NCBI GenBank assembly: GCA_031360915.1 | Contig: JANMCE010000415.1 | Span: forward strand, 1-13,111 | Origin: JANMCE01 sp031360915 | GTDB taxonomy: Bacteria > Actinomycetota > Acidimicrobiia > Acidimicrobiales > Ilumatobacteraceae | Length of the DNA stretch: 13,111 nucleotides | Direction: 5' to 3' | In this document: piece by piece, positions 6,609 to 12,978 of the stretch | Layout of the letters: each line of letters starts with the position of its first letter | Position numbering within the stretch: the first letter of the stretch is position 1 | Translations under genes and position numbers: made by a program | Notes under the pieces: generated by a model | The model's input: only the letters and a program-made list of their open reading frames with translations | The model's database searches: none | Told to the model about the DNA's origin: nothing

Positions 6609-7361
6609 TCAGGCGGCCTTCCAGCCGCCGTCGGCGGTCATAATGGCGCCGTTTACGTTGCTGGCTTCGCCACAGGCGAGCCAGGAGATGACCGCCGCTA
6701 TCTCGTCGGGTTGTGCGGTGCGCTCACCTAATGAGATGCCGAGTTGTTGCCGCTCCCACGACCAGCTCACGGTGGGTGTAGCTGTCGTGCCAATGTTGGT
6801 GGCGACGCCACCGGGGCAAACTGCGTTGCATCGGATGTTCTGTGGCCCATAGGAGTAGGCGATGTGCCGAGTAAGCCCGATGATGCCGTGCTTCGAAGAG
6901 ACATAAGCCGCTCCGGCACCCGAACCGCCGAGCCCCGCCACCGAGGCAACGTTCACGATCACTCCCCCGCCCCGACCTGCCATAAGCGGCACCAGACGGC
7001 GACAGAGTCGCATCGGTGCGGTCAGATTCACAGCCAGCACATTCTCCCAAAGCGCGTCGTCGAGGTCACCAACCGGGACGAAGTGATCCATAATCCCGGC
7101 GACGTTGGCCAGAATCTGAAGCGGTCCCACCGCCTCGGCGAATGCCACGAGGTCATCGATGAAACCCGATTCGCGCAGGTCACCGGTGAGGGGGTGGATG
7201 CTTGCATGCTCGGCCACGAGCGATGCCAACCCAGCGGCGTTGCCGTCGGTCGCAACGACGAGCGCACCTTCCTGAGCGAGCCGCAACGCCGTCGCACGAC
7301 CGATTCCTGACGCCGCTCCCGTGACAAGCGCTACTCGCCCCTCATGCCGTGTGAGATCCAT
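6609..7361 (-). CDS. Short-chain dehydrogenase/reductase downstream of the P450, probably NAD-preferring
   Basis: This 250-residue classical SDR has TGAASGIG (14-21), D39 after strand 2 (NAD preference), N112, S140, Y153 and K157. The NNAG motif is NVAG (86-89), a common tolerated change. The C-terminal end MTADGGW (241-247) is ordinary. The ATG at 7361 lies 6 bases after the P450 stop, so it is the second gene of a P450-SDR operon; the ribosome site is poor and coupling is likely. A natural role is oxidation of the alcohol made by the P450 to a ketone or aldehyde. This is an inference from position, but a frequent pairing in lipid and terpenoid catabolism. Its stop is 30 bp from that of the convergent SDR. 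Confidence 0.9.
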   Translation of the reverse strand: MDLTRHEGRVALVTGAASGIGRATALRLAQEGALVVATDGNAAGLASLVAEHASIHPLTGDLRESGFIDDLVAFAEAVGPLQILANVAGIMDHFVPVGDLDDALWENVLAVNLTAPMRLCRRLVPLMAGRGGGVIVNVASVAGLGGSGAGAAYVSSKHGIIGLTRHIAYSYGPQNIRCNAVCPGGVATNIGTTATPTVSWSWERQQLGISLGERTAQPDEIAAVISWLACGEASNVNGAIMTADGGWKAA

Positions 7362-7367
7362 TGCGGG

Positions 7368-8582
7368 TCAGACGTCCCACTCCAACGGAAGATTGTCGAG
7401 GCCGATTTGGCCGCCGTGCTCACGGATTTCACTGCCCGGCTTGAGGCGATACTCAGGGATACGTTCATGCCACATTTCCATGGCGACTCTCAGCTCAAGC
7501 CGAGCAAGATGCGAACCGAGGCATCGATGCGGCCCGACACCGAAGGCGATGTGACGATTGTCCTCTCGGTCGATGAGCACGGTGTCGGCGTTGGGGAATT
7601 CCCGAGGATCACGGTTGGCGGAGACGAGGGGCAGATAGACCATCGTCCCTGCCTTTACGGGGCAGCCAGCAATCTCGGTGTCGGACATCACCTTTCGTCC
7701 GGGCGTCACGAACGAGTAGAACCGCAAAAACTCCTCGATGGCGCTGGGGATGATGGTCGGATCGGCCACCACGCGCTGTCGGTCGCTGTCATGGGTCGCC
7801 AGATGCCAGAAGCTGAAGCCCAGTTGGGCGGCAACGGTATCGAGCCCGGCCATGAACATCAGCAGGCAGAAATCGAGCAGGTCTTGGTCGGGGATCGGCT
7901 CGCCATCGATCTTCCAGCCAATCGCCACGCTGAGCAGATCGTCCTGCGGGTCGGCCCGGCGCCGAGCGATGAGCTGCGAGAAATAGCCCATCACCGCCAT
8001 CATTGCGTTCATCTGGCGTTCCTGATCTTCGGGCGTTGAGCGACCGCCGTGCAGGATGTCGACCTCCCACTGCTGGAAGAGGTCGGCATCGGCCCGGGGT
8101 AGACCCATGATGTCCATGAAGATCGTGTTGGGGAAAAGCAGCGCGACATCATGGATGAAGTCGCACGAACCGCGGCCAACCACCTCGTCGAGGATTTCAC
8201 CGAAGCGCTCTCGGATCTTTGCCTCCATAGCCGCTATCGCGGTTGGCGAGAACAACGGCCCGAGCAACTGTCGCCACTTGGTATGAATAGGCGGGTCGAG
8301 CATCTCGGGAATCCACCGGTACGGCGGGTTCGGATCGGTCGGCGTCACCGCCGAGTTCGAGAACACCGCGTGGTTCTGAAAGGACGCTCGAATGTCAGCC
8401 AGCCGGGTGACCAGGAAATAGTCATTTCCCGCCGCGAGCCCCGAATGAATCGGCGCCTCCTCCCGTTTGGCATCGAAGTTGTCGAAGTGCCAACCGGCCG
8501 CTGCGCTCGGGACGTTGATCGTCTCGTACTGCGTCACCGGGCACCGCGTCTGCATCGGGCTTGGCGTGTCATGCGTAGTCAT
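7368..8582 (-). CDS. Cytochrome P450, soluble bacterial class I type
   Basis: This 404-residue haem monooxygenase lacks a membrane anchor. It shows the I-helix oxygen-activation motif AGLDT (245-249), ExxR in EFLR (E284-R287), the PPIHTKWR segment (97-104), and the haem loop FGVGPHRCLG (347-356) with ligand C354. The length fits soluble bacterial P450s. It needs two electrons from a ferredoxin and reductase, none of which is encoded in this window. It would hydroxylate an unactivated carbon of a hydrophobic substrate, matching a role at the entry of the pathway. The ATG at 8582 has AGGGGG four bases upstream on the minus strand, and a plausible promoter sits at 8614-8641. The SDR at 6609-7361 is co-transcribed downstream. 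CYP family cannot be assigned without alignment. Confidence 0.95.
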   Translation of the reverse strand: MTTHDTPSPMQTRCPVTQYETINVPSAAAGWHFDNFDAKREEAPIHSGLAAGNDYFLVTRLADIRASFQNHAVFSNSAVTPTDPNPPYRWIPEMLDPPIHTKWRQLLGPLFSPTAIAAMEAKIRERFGEILDEVVGRGSCDFIHDVALLFPNTIFMDIMGLPRADADLFQQWEVDILHGGRSTPEDQERQMNAMMAVMGYFSQLIARRRADPQDDLLSVAIGWKIDGEPIPDQDLLDFCLLMFMAGLDTVAAQLGFSFWHLATHDSDRQRVVADPTIIPSAIEEFLRFYSFVTPGRKVMSDTEIAGCPVKAGTMVYLPLVSANRDPREFPNADTVLIDREDNRHIAFGVGPHRCLGSHLARLELRVAMEMWHERIPEYRLKPGSEIREHGGQIGLDNLPLEWDV

Positions 8583-8609
8583 GGTTCCCCCTGGGAAAGC
8601 TCGCGTGCA

Positions 8610-8630
8610 AGAAATAGTAACCTCATTTCT
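8610..8630. promoter_or_regulatory. Inverted repeat AGAAAT-N9-ATTTCT in the P450/SDR divergent region
   Basis: Perfect 6-bp arms (8610-8615 and 8625-8630) flank nine bases. The left arm overlaps the proposed -10 box of the P450 promoter, so a bound dimer would block that promoter. This A/T-rich patch stands out in high-G+C DNA. Operator function is inferred. Confidence 0.35.
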
Positions 8631-8641
8631 CGGGGCGTCAG
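8614..8641 (-). promoter_or_regulatory. Probable promoter of the P450-SDR operon
   Basis: Read on the minus strand, CTGACG (8641-8636) resembles a -35 box (TTGACA-like), and TACTAT (8619-8614) is a good -10 box, with 16 bp between. Transcription would start near 8607, leaving a leader of about 25 nt with AGGGGG before the ATG at 8582. This is the best sigma-70-like match I noticed by eye in the window. Confidence 0.45.
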
Positions 8642-8642
8642 T

Positions 8643-8655
8643 TTCCGAGACGGAA
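8643..8655. promoter_or_regulatory. Inverted repeat TTCCG-AGA-CGGAA before the SDR at 8680
   Basis: A perfect 5-3-5 dyad lies 24 bp ahead of the SDR ATG and just upstream of the P450 -35 box. It may be an operator for the divergent pair. A chance short dyad cannot be excluded. Confidence 0.3.
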
Positions 8656-8679
8656 CGATGTCGAACAAAGGGGCACGAT

Positions 8680-9459
8680 ATGGGTCAGCAGCTTGCAGAC
8701 AAGGTGGTCGTCATCGTGGGCGCCTCGGTGGGCATCGGTCTAGCGGCGGCGCAGGCATGCACGGCGGAGGGCGCTCAGGTTGTGATGATTGCCCGAGGTC
8801 AGGCCAGACTCGAGGAAGCAGCCGCCGCGATCGGCGTGGCAGCCACGGCGATTGTGTGCGATGTGATGCAGCCCGACAGTGTGCGAGCGGCTTTCCACAC
8901 CATCGGCGAGAAATTCGGGCACATCGATGCCCTACTCAACGTCGCGGGCGTGGCTCGCATACGACGCATCGAGGACGCGACCGACGACGACATCGCCTTC
9001 GTGGTCGGCGTAAACATGCTCGGACCCATCTACACCACCCGGGCAGCGGTGCCCTTGATGCGAGCAGCGGGTGGCGGCGACATCGTGAACGTTTCCTCCG
9101 AAATCGTTGGGGAGTACATGCCGCAAATGGTGCTCTATGGGGCGTCCAAGGGCGGGCTCGACACGTTTAGCCAGATGATGGTGCACGAGTTGAAGGCCGA
9201 CAACATCCGTGTGGTGAGGTACACGAGCGGCTCGGTCGGTGGAACCGGCTTTGGTGACAACTTTGCCGAGGGCGAGGTCGAGCGCGTCTGGCCCGAGTGG
9301 GATGCCAGCGGTTACCTCACCCGCGTCGCTGGCCCCGGCATGGAGCCAGCCTGGATGGCGGATGCCATTATCTTCGCCATCACCCGACCACGGGGTCAAA
9401 TGATCGATGTCATCAACGTCCGCTCGTTCTCCCCTGGTGCTGCGGCACCCACCGCCTGA
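8680..9459 (+). CDS. Divergent short-chain dehydrogenase/reductase
   Basis: This 259-residue SDR begins at ATG 8680, with AAAGGGG (8667-8673) six bases upstream; the open frame reaches back to 8467, but that part is antisense to the P450. Its nucleotide motif reads VGASVGIG (13-20) where TGxxxGIG is usual, and NVAG (87-90) replaces NNAG. The catalytic N112, S140, Y153 and K157 are all present. A38-R39 after strand 2 suggests NADP(H). The C-terminal third departs from classical SDRs: there is no TGG-type motif, and the end reads RGQMIDVINVRSF (238-250) with a short tail. It is an active-looking oxidoreductase that probably reduces or oxidises a pathway ketone. Divergence from the P450 suggests shared control. 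Confidence 0.9.
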   Translation: MGQQLADKVVVIVGASVGIGLAAAQACTAEGAQVVMIARGQARLEEAAAAIGVAATAIVCDVMQPDSVRAAFHTIGEKFGHIDALLNVAGVARIRRIEDATDDDIAFVVGVNMLGPIYTTRAAVPLMRAAGGGDIVNVSSEIVGEYMPQMVLYGASKGGLDTFSQMMVHELKADNIRVVRYTSGSVGGTGFGDNFAEGEVERVWPEWDASGYLTRVAGPGMEPAWMADAIIFAITRPRGQMIDVINVRSFSPGAAAPTA

Positions 9460-9534
9460 GCAGGACCGGACGCACGCTCCGGAAACGGTGTAGTGAGATT
9501 CGATCTAGTCTGGGCGCTGCGTTGAACAGTTTCG

Positions 9535-9552
9535 ATCCGGCCTGGGCCGGAT
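9535..9552. promoter_or_regulatory. 18-bp palindrome ATCCGGCC-TG-GGCCGGAT before the CNBD gene
   Basis: Perfect 8-bp arms with a 2-bp centre lie 56 bp ahead of the CNBD-protein ATG and 75 bp after the SDR stop. No T-tract follows, so a plain intrinsic terminator is unlikely. It is the longest perfect dyad I noticed in the window and fits a dimeric regulator site. A tight RNA hairpin with a 2-nt loop would have to open at least one pair. Confidence 0.45.
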
Positions 9553-9608
9553 GGCGACCACCGCTTACACGCACCAACCGTATTGACCGCACTACCGGAG
9601 AACTCACC

Positions 9609-10037
9609 ATGAATCGCCACAAGTCGATCGACGATGGTCTCGCCAAGGTCCCGTTGTTTGCGGGTCTCACCGACAAGGAACTCGAATCGGTTCGTAGCCT
9701 CATGACCGAGACGGCCGTCCCGGCCGGAACGACGTTGGCTCGTCAGGGTCAGACAGGTCACGAGTTCTTCATCATCGTCTCCGGTACTGCCTCCGTTGAC
9801 CGCGACGGCGAGCATGTCGCCGATGTCGGTCCGGGCGACTTCCTTGGTGAAATGTCCCTGCTCGATGGCGGGCCGCGCAACGCCGACGTGTCGGCTTCCA
9901 CGGAAATGACCCTCATGGTCGTGAGCCAGCGGGACTTTTCCCAGCTCCTCGATACTGCGCCCATGATCGCCCGTCGTATGCTTCCGACTCTCGTCAAGCG
10001 CCTACGCGCCGGAGCCGCAGACCACCACACGCACTGA
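9609..10037 (+). CDS. Stand-alone cyclic-nucleotide-binding-domain protein (CRP-like sensor without HTH)
   Basis: This 142-residue protein is almost entirely one cNMP-binding beta-roll: AKVPLFAGLTDKELESV (12-28), an AGTTLARQGQTGHEFFIIVSG strand region (39-59), and the phosphate-binding cassette GDFLGEMSLLDGGPRNADV (76-94). E81 and R90, which contact the ribose and phosphate of cAMP/cGMP, are kept; the usual T/S after the Arg is N91. The protein ends about 40 residues later, with no helix-turn-helix, kinase, channel or transferase domain, so it cannot be a normal Crp. It may bind a cyclic nucleotide and regulate a partner. The ATG at 9609 has GGAG (9597-9600) eight bases upstream. A start further upstream would include the palindrome region and lacks domain support. 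It may be transcribed separately from the SDR. Confidence 0.85.
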   Translation: MNRHKSIDDGLAKVPLFAGLTDKELESVRSLMTETAVPAGTTLARQGQTGHEFFIIVSGTASVDRDGEHVADVGPGDFLGEMSLLDGGPRNADVSASTEMTLMVVSQRDFSQLLDTAPMIARRMLPTLVKRLRAGAADHHTH

Positions 10038-10122
10038 CCCCGAATGGCTGGCGAGCCTGCCGAACGTTGTCGAGGTGTTTTACGACTGTTCTCCGGTCGT
10101 GGCCGGCGCCGCCAAAGGGTGA

Positions 10123-10914
10123 TCAGCGGGTCGTCGGCGGGCGGTTCAGGCGGGGCATCGCGGCGCGTTCGTCGCGTTTGGGGTTCCCGATGTGGGTGTA
10201 CGCGAGGCCGTTGGCCAGCGCCGAGGTGCGGGTCATGTCGATGGCTTCCCAGATGGCTCGCACGGTGCCCTGAATCGCCTCCGGACGGCGGGCAGCGATC
10301 TGGGCGGCGATGTCTTGCGCTCTGGTCCGCAGCTCGGCCGTGGGCACAACCTCCGTGACGATGCCGATGCGCAGGGCCGTCTCGGCACCGATGCGCTCCT
10401 CGGTACCCATCAGCGCCCATCGCAAGACTTCCCCCAGTGGGACACCCCGCTTGAGCATGCCGATTGGCTCCAGCGCCGAGACGATGCCGCCGTTGGCGTG
10501 GGGGTCAAAGAAGGTGGCGTCGTCGGAGCAGATGACGATGTCGCATTCATTCACGAAGTACATGCCACCGCCGGCGCACATACCGTTGATCGCAGCGACG
10601 ACCGGCTTCCAGACCTTGTGGGCCCGCGGACCGAGGCTGGCGCCTGGGTCCATGTGGTTCCAAATGTTTCTGTCCATCCACCACGCGCCAATGGCGATGT
10701 CGATACCGGTGCAGAACGCCCGCTCACCATTGGCTCGCATTACGACGGCATGAATGGCATCGGTGTCGCGTACGATGCCCCAGACCTCGGTCAGCTCGTT
10801 GGCCATTGTTTCGGTGAACGAGTTGAGTCGCTCGGGCCGATTGAGGGTGATGGTGGCGACGTGGTCATCACCGACGGAAAATTCGATGGTCTCATACTGC
10901 GATGCATCGGTCAT
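10123..10914 (-). CDS. Crotonase-family protein (enoyl-CoA hydratase/isomerase fold) lacking both hydratase glutamates
   Basis: This 263-residue protein has the crotonase fold: LNRPERLNSF (24-33), an oxyanion-hole strand FCTGID (67-72), and GMCAGGG (111-117), which supplies the second oxyanion amide. By the motif spacing of rat enoyl-CoA hydratase, its two catalytic Glu positions (GGGCE and PE, 20 residues apart) fall on Y119 and H139 (DPHANGG, 137-143), also 20 apart. Ordinary syn-hydration is therefore doubtful; isomerase, hydrolase or C-C bond cleaving activity is possible. The C-terminal helices (LRIGIVTEVVP, 181-191) are normal. The ATG at 10914 overlaps the stop of the upstream ACAD (ATGA), so the two proteins are made together and may act in succession. 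Family membership is firm and the reaction is not known. Confidence 0.9.
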   Translation of the reverse strand: MTDASQYETIEFSVGDDHVATITLNRPERLNSFTETMANELTEVWGIVRDTDAIHAVVMRANGERAFCTGIDIAIGAWWMDRNIWNHMDPGASLGPRAHKVWKPVVAAINGMCAGGGMYFVNECDIVICSDDATFFDPHANGGIVSALEPIGMLKRGVPLGEVLRWALMGTEERIGAETALRIGIVTEVVPTAELRTRAQDIAAQIAARRPEAIQGTVRAIWEAIDMTRTSALANGLAYTHIGNPKRDERAAMPRLNRPPTTR

Positions 10915-12110
10915 GGTTGCCTTCCGAGCTCTTTCGGTTCACGGGGAAGACCGAGAACGCGCTCCCCCAGCAAATTGCGTTGGATTTGATGAGTGCCGCC
11001 GGCGATGGTCGCTTGACGGGAAGCGTTCAGGATGTGGGAGGCGATGTCGCCATCACGATCATCCGACGCCCACGCCACTCCAGCGGGACCGAGCAGGTCG
11101 ATGACGACTTCCGAGGCCAGTTGTTCAAGGTTGCCGGCGGCGAGTTTGATCAGCGACCCCGCCACCGGGTTCCCACCAGCGACGGTCCCCACCAGCACTC
11201 GGACGACCAGCCAATCGAGCAGCAGTTCACGGGCGACCACATCAACCGCCCGCTGGCGTTCGACCGGCCCGGCTCCAGCGGGCGAAACGGCGAGCGCGGC
11301 CACCACCTGGCGTTTGCGCCGTCCACCGCCTGATCCCCCGACGTAGCCGCCCCGCTCACCCGACAAGGTGCCCGTGGCGACCTGCCATCCCTTGTTGAGC
11401 TCGCCGACGATCTCGTCGTCGGTCATCTCGACCGAGTCGAGGAACACCTCGTTGAAGTGATGCCCGCCCGCGATGTCGACCAGCGAGCGCACCGTCACGC
11501 CGGCCCGATCCATCGGCAGGATGAACATCGTGATACCAGCATGCGGCGTGTCGGCCGTCGGGTCAGTGCGGGCCAGCACGATGCCGAATTGTGCTTCGGC
11601 CGCCATCGACGACCACACCTTCTGACCGCTGACAACCCAGACATCGCCATCTCGGGTGGCTTTGGTTCGCAACGAAACCAGGTCAGAACCGGCGTCAGGC
11701 TCCGAGAACAGCTGACACCACACCTCTTCGCCGGCGATGATCTTTGGCACGAAACGTCGCTTCTGTGCCTCGCTACCGTGTTTCAGCAATGTAGGTAGGG
11801 CAAGCCCCATACCGAGCGACAGCGGACGAATCGACGGGCACTCGAACCGCTGCATCTCCTCCGCCACAATCTGATCATGGGCTGCCGTCAGACCGCCTCC
11901 GCCATATTCCTTCGGATGTTTCAGCCCCATGAACCCGGCCGCTGCTAGTTGCCGCTGCATCGCGATGCCGCCGTCGACGAGCGCCTGGTGTCCATCGGGG
12001 GCGCGGGCGATGATGTCGACGCGGTCGTCGTCACGATTCGGGTCGCGAGGCGCGTAGTGCTCCGTGAGCCACCCGAGCACTCGACTTCGAAACTCATCCA
12101 TGCTCTCCAC
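10911..12110 (-). CDS. Acyl-CoA dehydrogenase (FadE-type)
   Basis: This 399-residue full-length ACAD carries VWCQLFSEPDAGSDL (131-145), KVWSS (164-168), E252 at the LSGERG catalytic-base position, and the C-terminal motif TIAGGTHQIQRNLLGERVL (368-386). It should form an enoyl-CoA with FAD and pass electrons to ETF. The chosen start is GTG at 12110, because GGAGG (12120-12116) lies exactly five bases upstream; ATG at 12101 is the alternative, three codons in. The frame stays open to 12293, but that part crosses the divergent amidohydrolase gene and is not ACAD-like. The TGA overlaps the crotonase ATG. It diverges from the amidohydrolase-GntR pair over a 103-bp region with a dyad at 12176-12191. 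A Gly/Arg-rich patch (YVGGSGGGRRKR, 256-267) after the catalytic Glu is unusual. Confidence 0.92.
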   Translation of the reverse strand: MESMDEFRSRVLGWLTEHYAPRDPNRDDDRVDIIARAPDGHQALVDGGIAMQRQLAAAGFMGLKHPKEYGGGGLTAAHDQIVAEEMQRFECPSIRPLSLGMGLALPTLLKHGSEAQKRRFVPKIIAGEEVWCQLFSEPDAGSDLVSLRTKATRDGDVWVVSGQKVWSSMAAEAQFGIVLARTDPTADTPHAGITMFILPMDRAGVTVRSLVDIAGGHHFNEVFLDSVEMTDDEIVGELNKGWQVATGTLSGERGGYVGGSGGGRRKRQVVAALAVSPAGAGPVERQRAVDVVARELLLDWLVVRVLVGTVAGGNPVAGSLIKLAAGNLEQLASEVVIDLLGPAGVAWASDDRDGDIASHILNASRQATIAGGTHQIQRNLLGERVLGLPREPKELGRQP

Positions 12111-12115
12111 GCCAA

Positions 12116-12120
12116 CCTCC
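12116..12120 (-). promoter_or_regulatory. Ribosome binding site GGAGG deciding the ACAD start
   Basis: The minus strand reads GGAGG, five bases, then GTG (12110). This spacing is ideal and places the start three codons ahead of the first ATG (12101), for which GGAGG would be 14 bases away. Confidence 0.6.
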
Positions 12121-12128
12121 GGCCCAGG

Positions 12129-12157
12129 AAAATAGGTGACTACTTCTTTTCGCACAA
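12129..12157 (-). promoter_or_regulatory. Possible promoter of the ACAD-crotonase operon
   Basis: On the minus strand, TTGTGC (12157-12152) and TATTTT (12134-12129) are spaced by 17 bp, a reasonable but imperfect sigma-70-like pair. The leader would be very short, about 10-15 nt, with the GGAGG inside it. A/T-rich bases here contrast with the surrounding DNA. Confidence 0.35.
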
Positions 12158-12175
12158 CTCCGGGCGACATAGGGT

Positions 12176-12191
12176 GCTGCCACACGGCAGC
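12176..12191. promoter_or_regulatory. Inverted repeat GCTGCC-ACAC-GGCAGC in the ACAD/amidohydrolase divergent region
   Basis: A perfect 6-4-6 dyad ends 22 bp ahead of the amidohydrolase ATG. It could be the operator of the GntR-type regulator encoded two genes along, or an RNA hairpin in the leader. No T-run follows, so termination is unlikely. Confidence 0.4.
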
Positions 12192-12203
12192 GACCGGAGC
12201 TTC

Positions 12204-12208
12204 GGAGG
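12204..12208 (+). promoter_or_regulatory. Ribosome binding site GGAGG deciding the amidohydrolase start
   Basis: GGAGG five bases ahead of ATG 12214 fixes the start there rather than at an in-frame ATG at 12136, whose extra 26 codons have no family resemblance. Confidence 0.65.
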
Positions 12209-12213
12209 CGACG

Positions 12214-12978
12214 ATGGACAAGATTTGGGCAAACTCAGGCGACTCACATTTTCTTGAGCCTGACGACCTCTGGCGATCGAGCCTTCCCGCCAAGCTGGCC
12301 GAGTTGATGCCACGGTCCGAGAAGGACCCGGATGGTCAGCACGAGACTGTGCATGTCGACGGCCAATCCTTCCGCCGCCGTCTGCCCGCCCAGGCACAGC
12401 AGGAGTTTTACGAGGCGTCGCACCGACCGCCGGGCGCTCGCGATGCCAAAGCCCGGATGGCCGACCTCGATTCCGAGGGCGTGTGGGGTGAGGTCATTTT
12501 CCCGTCGTTGGGTATGTGGAACGCCTCCTTCCGCACTCGGGAAGCGCTGCGTGCCGCTATCGAGGTCTCGAACAACTGGGCCAAGAGCGAGATCATGAGC
12601 GTCTCCCCTCGTCTGGTGCCCACCGCGCAGGTCTCGTTGCTGTCGATCGAAGATGCCATCGCCGAGATGCAGCGAGCCGTCGGCATGGGTTTCCGCGCCG
12701 TATTCCTACCGACCACGCCACCGCAGTATGTGAGCGACTACAACCGCGACGATTGGGAGCCGTTCTGGGCTGCGTGCGAAGAGGCGAACATGGTGATCGC
12801 CTTCCACATCGGCACCGACCCGGTCGATTTCGCCTCAGGCGAAAGCATCGGCATCGCCTACCGCGGCCCCGGTGGCGCCGTGTTGAACTACACCGAAACA
12901 ACCTTCTCCGGACAGCGGGCGACGATGAAAATGGTGGCCTCCGGTGCGCTTGATCGGCACCCCGGCCTGATCACATGA
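12214..12978 (+). CDS. Amidohydrolase-2 family protein (TIM-barrel metal hydrolase/decarboxylase), apparently C-terminally truncated
   Basis: This 254-residue protein starts DKIWANSGDSHFLEPDDLW: the D10-S-H12..EP pattern marks the ACMSD-like amidohydrolase-2 group common in actinobacterial catabolic clusters. Further barrel features include WGEVIFPSLG (91-100), FRAVFLPTTPP (160-170), the strand with a likely metal ligand H198 in VIAFHIGTDP (194-203), and ASGALDRHPGL (242-252). In typical members (about 380-400 residues) the HPGL segment leads into strands carrying the catalytic Asp and a long C-terminal region. Here translation stops at once (HPGLIT-TGA), so about a third is missing and activity is doubtful. 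Translation starts at ATG 12214 behind GGAGG. The stop overlaps the GntR start (ATGA). It may be a broken gene, a recombined junction or, less likely, a functional short form. Confidence 0.8.
   Translation: MDKIWANSGDSHFLEPDDLWRSSLPAKLAELMPRSEKDPDGQHETVHVDGQSFRRRLPAQAQQEFYEASHRPPGARDAKARMADLDSEGVWGEVIFPSLGMWNASFRTREALRAAIEVSNNWAKSEIMSVSPRLVPTAQVSLLSIEDAIAEMQRAVGMGFRAVFLPTTPPQYVSDYNRDDWEPFWAACEEANMVIAFHIGTDPVDFASGESIGIAYRGPGGAVLNYTETTFSGQRATMKMVASGALDRHPGLIT

Noticed and set aside
8467..8679. Upstream extension of the SDR at 8680
   Set aside because: It is antisense to the P450 N-terminus and crosses the P450 promoter; the RBS-spaced ATG at 8680 sits just ahead of the Rossmann motif.
8151..9170. 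Long plus-strand open frame of 339 codons
   Set aside because: It runs antisense to the P450 and then out of frame through the SDR, is Arg-rich, and shows no recognisable domain; long shadow frames are expected in high-G+C DNA.
10038..10122. Possible terminator between the convergent CNBD and crotonase genes
   Set aside because: Only short G/C complementarities (around GGCCGGCGCC) are present, with no stable stem followed by a T-run.
12111..12293. N-terminal extension of the minus-strand ACAD by about 60 residues
   Set aside because: It crosses the divergent control region and the amidohydrolase start, has no ACAD-like sequence, and the GGAGG-spaced GTG at 12110 explains the start.
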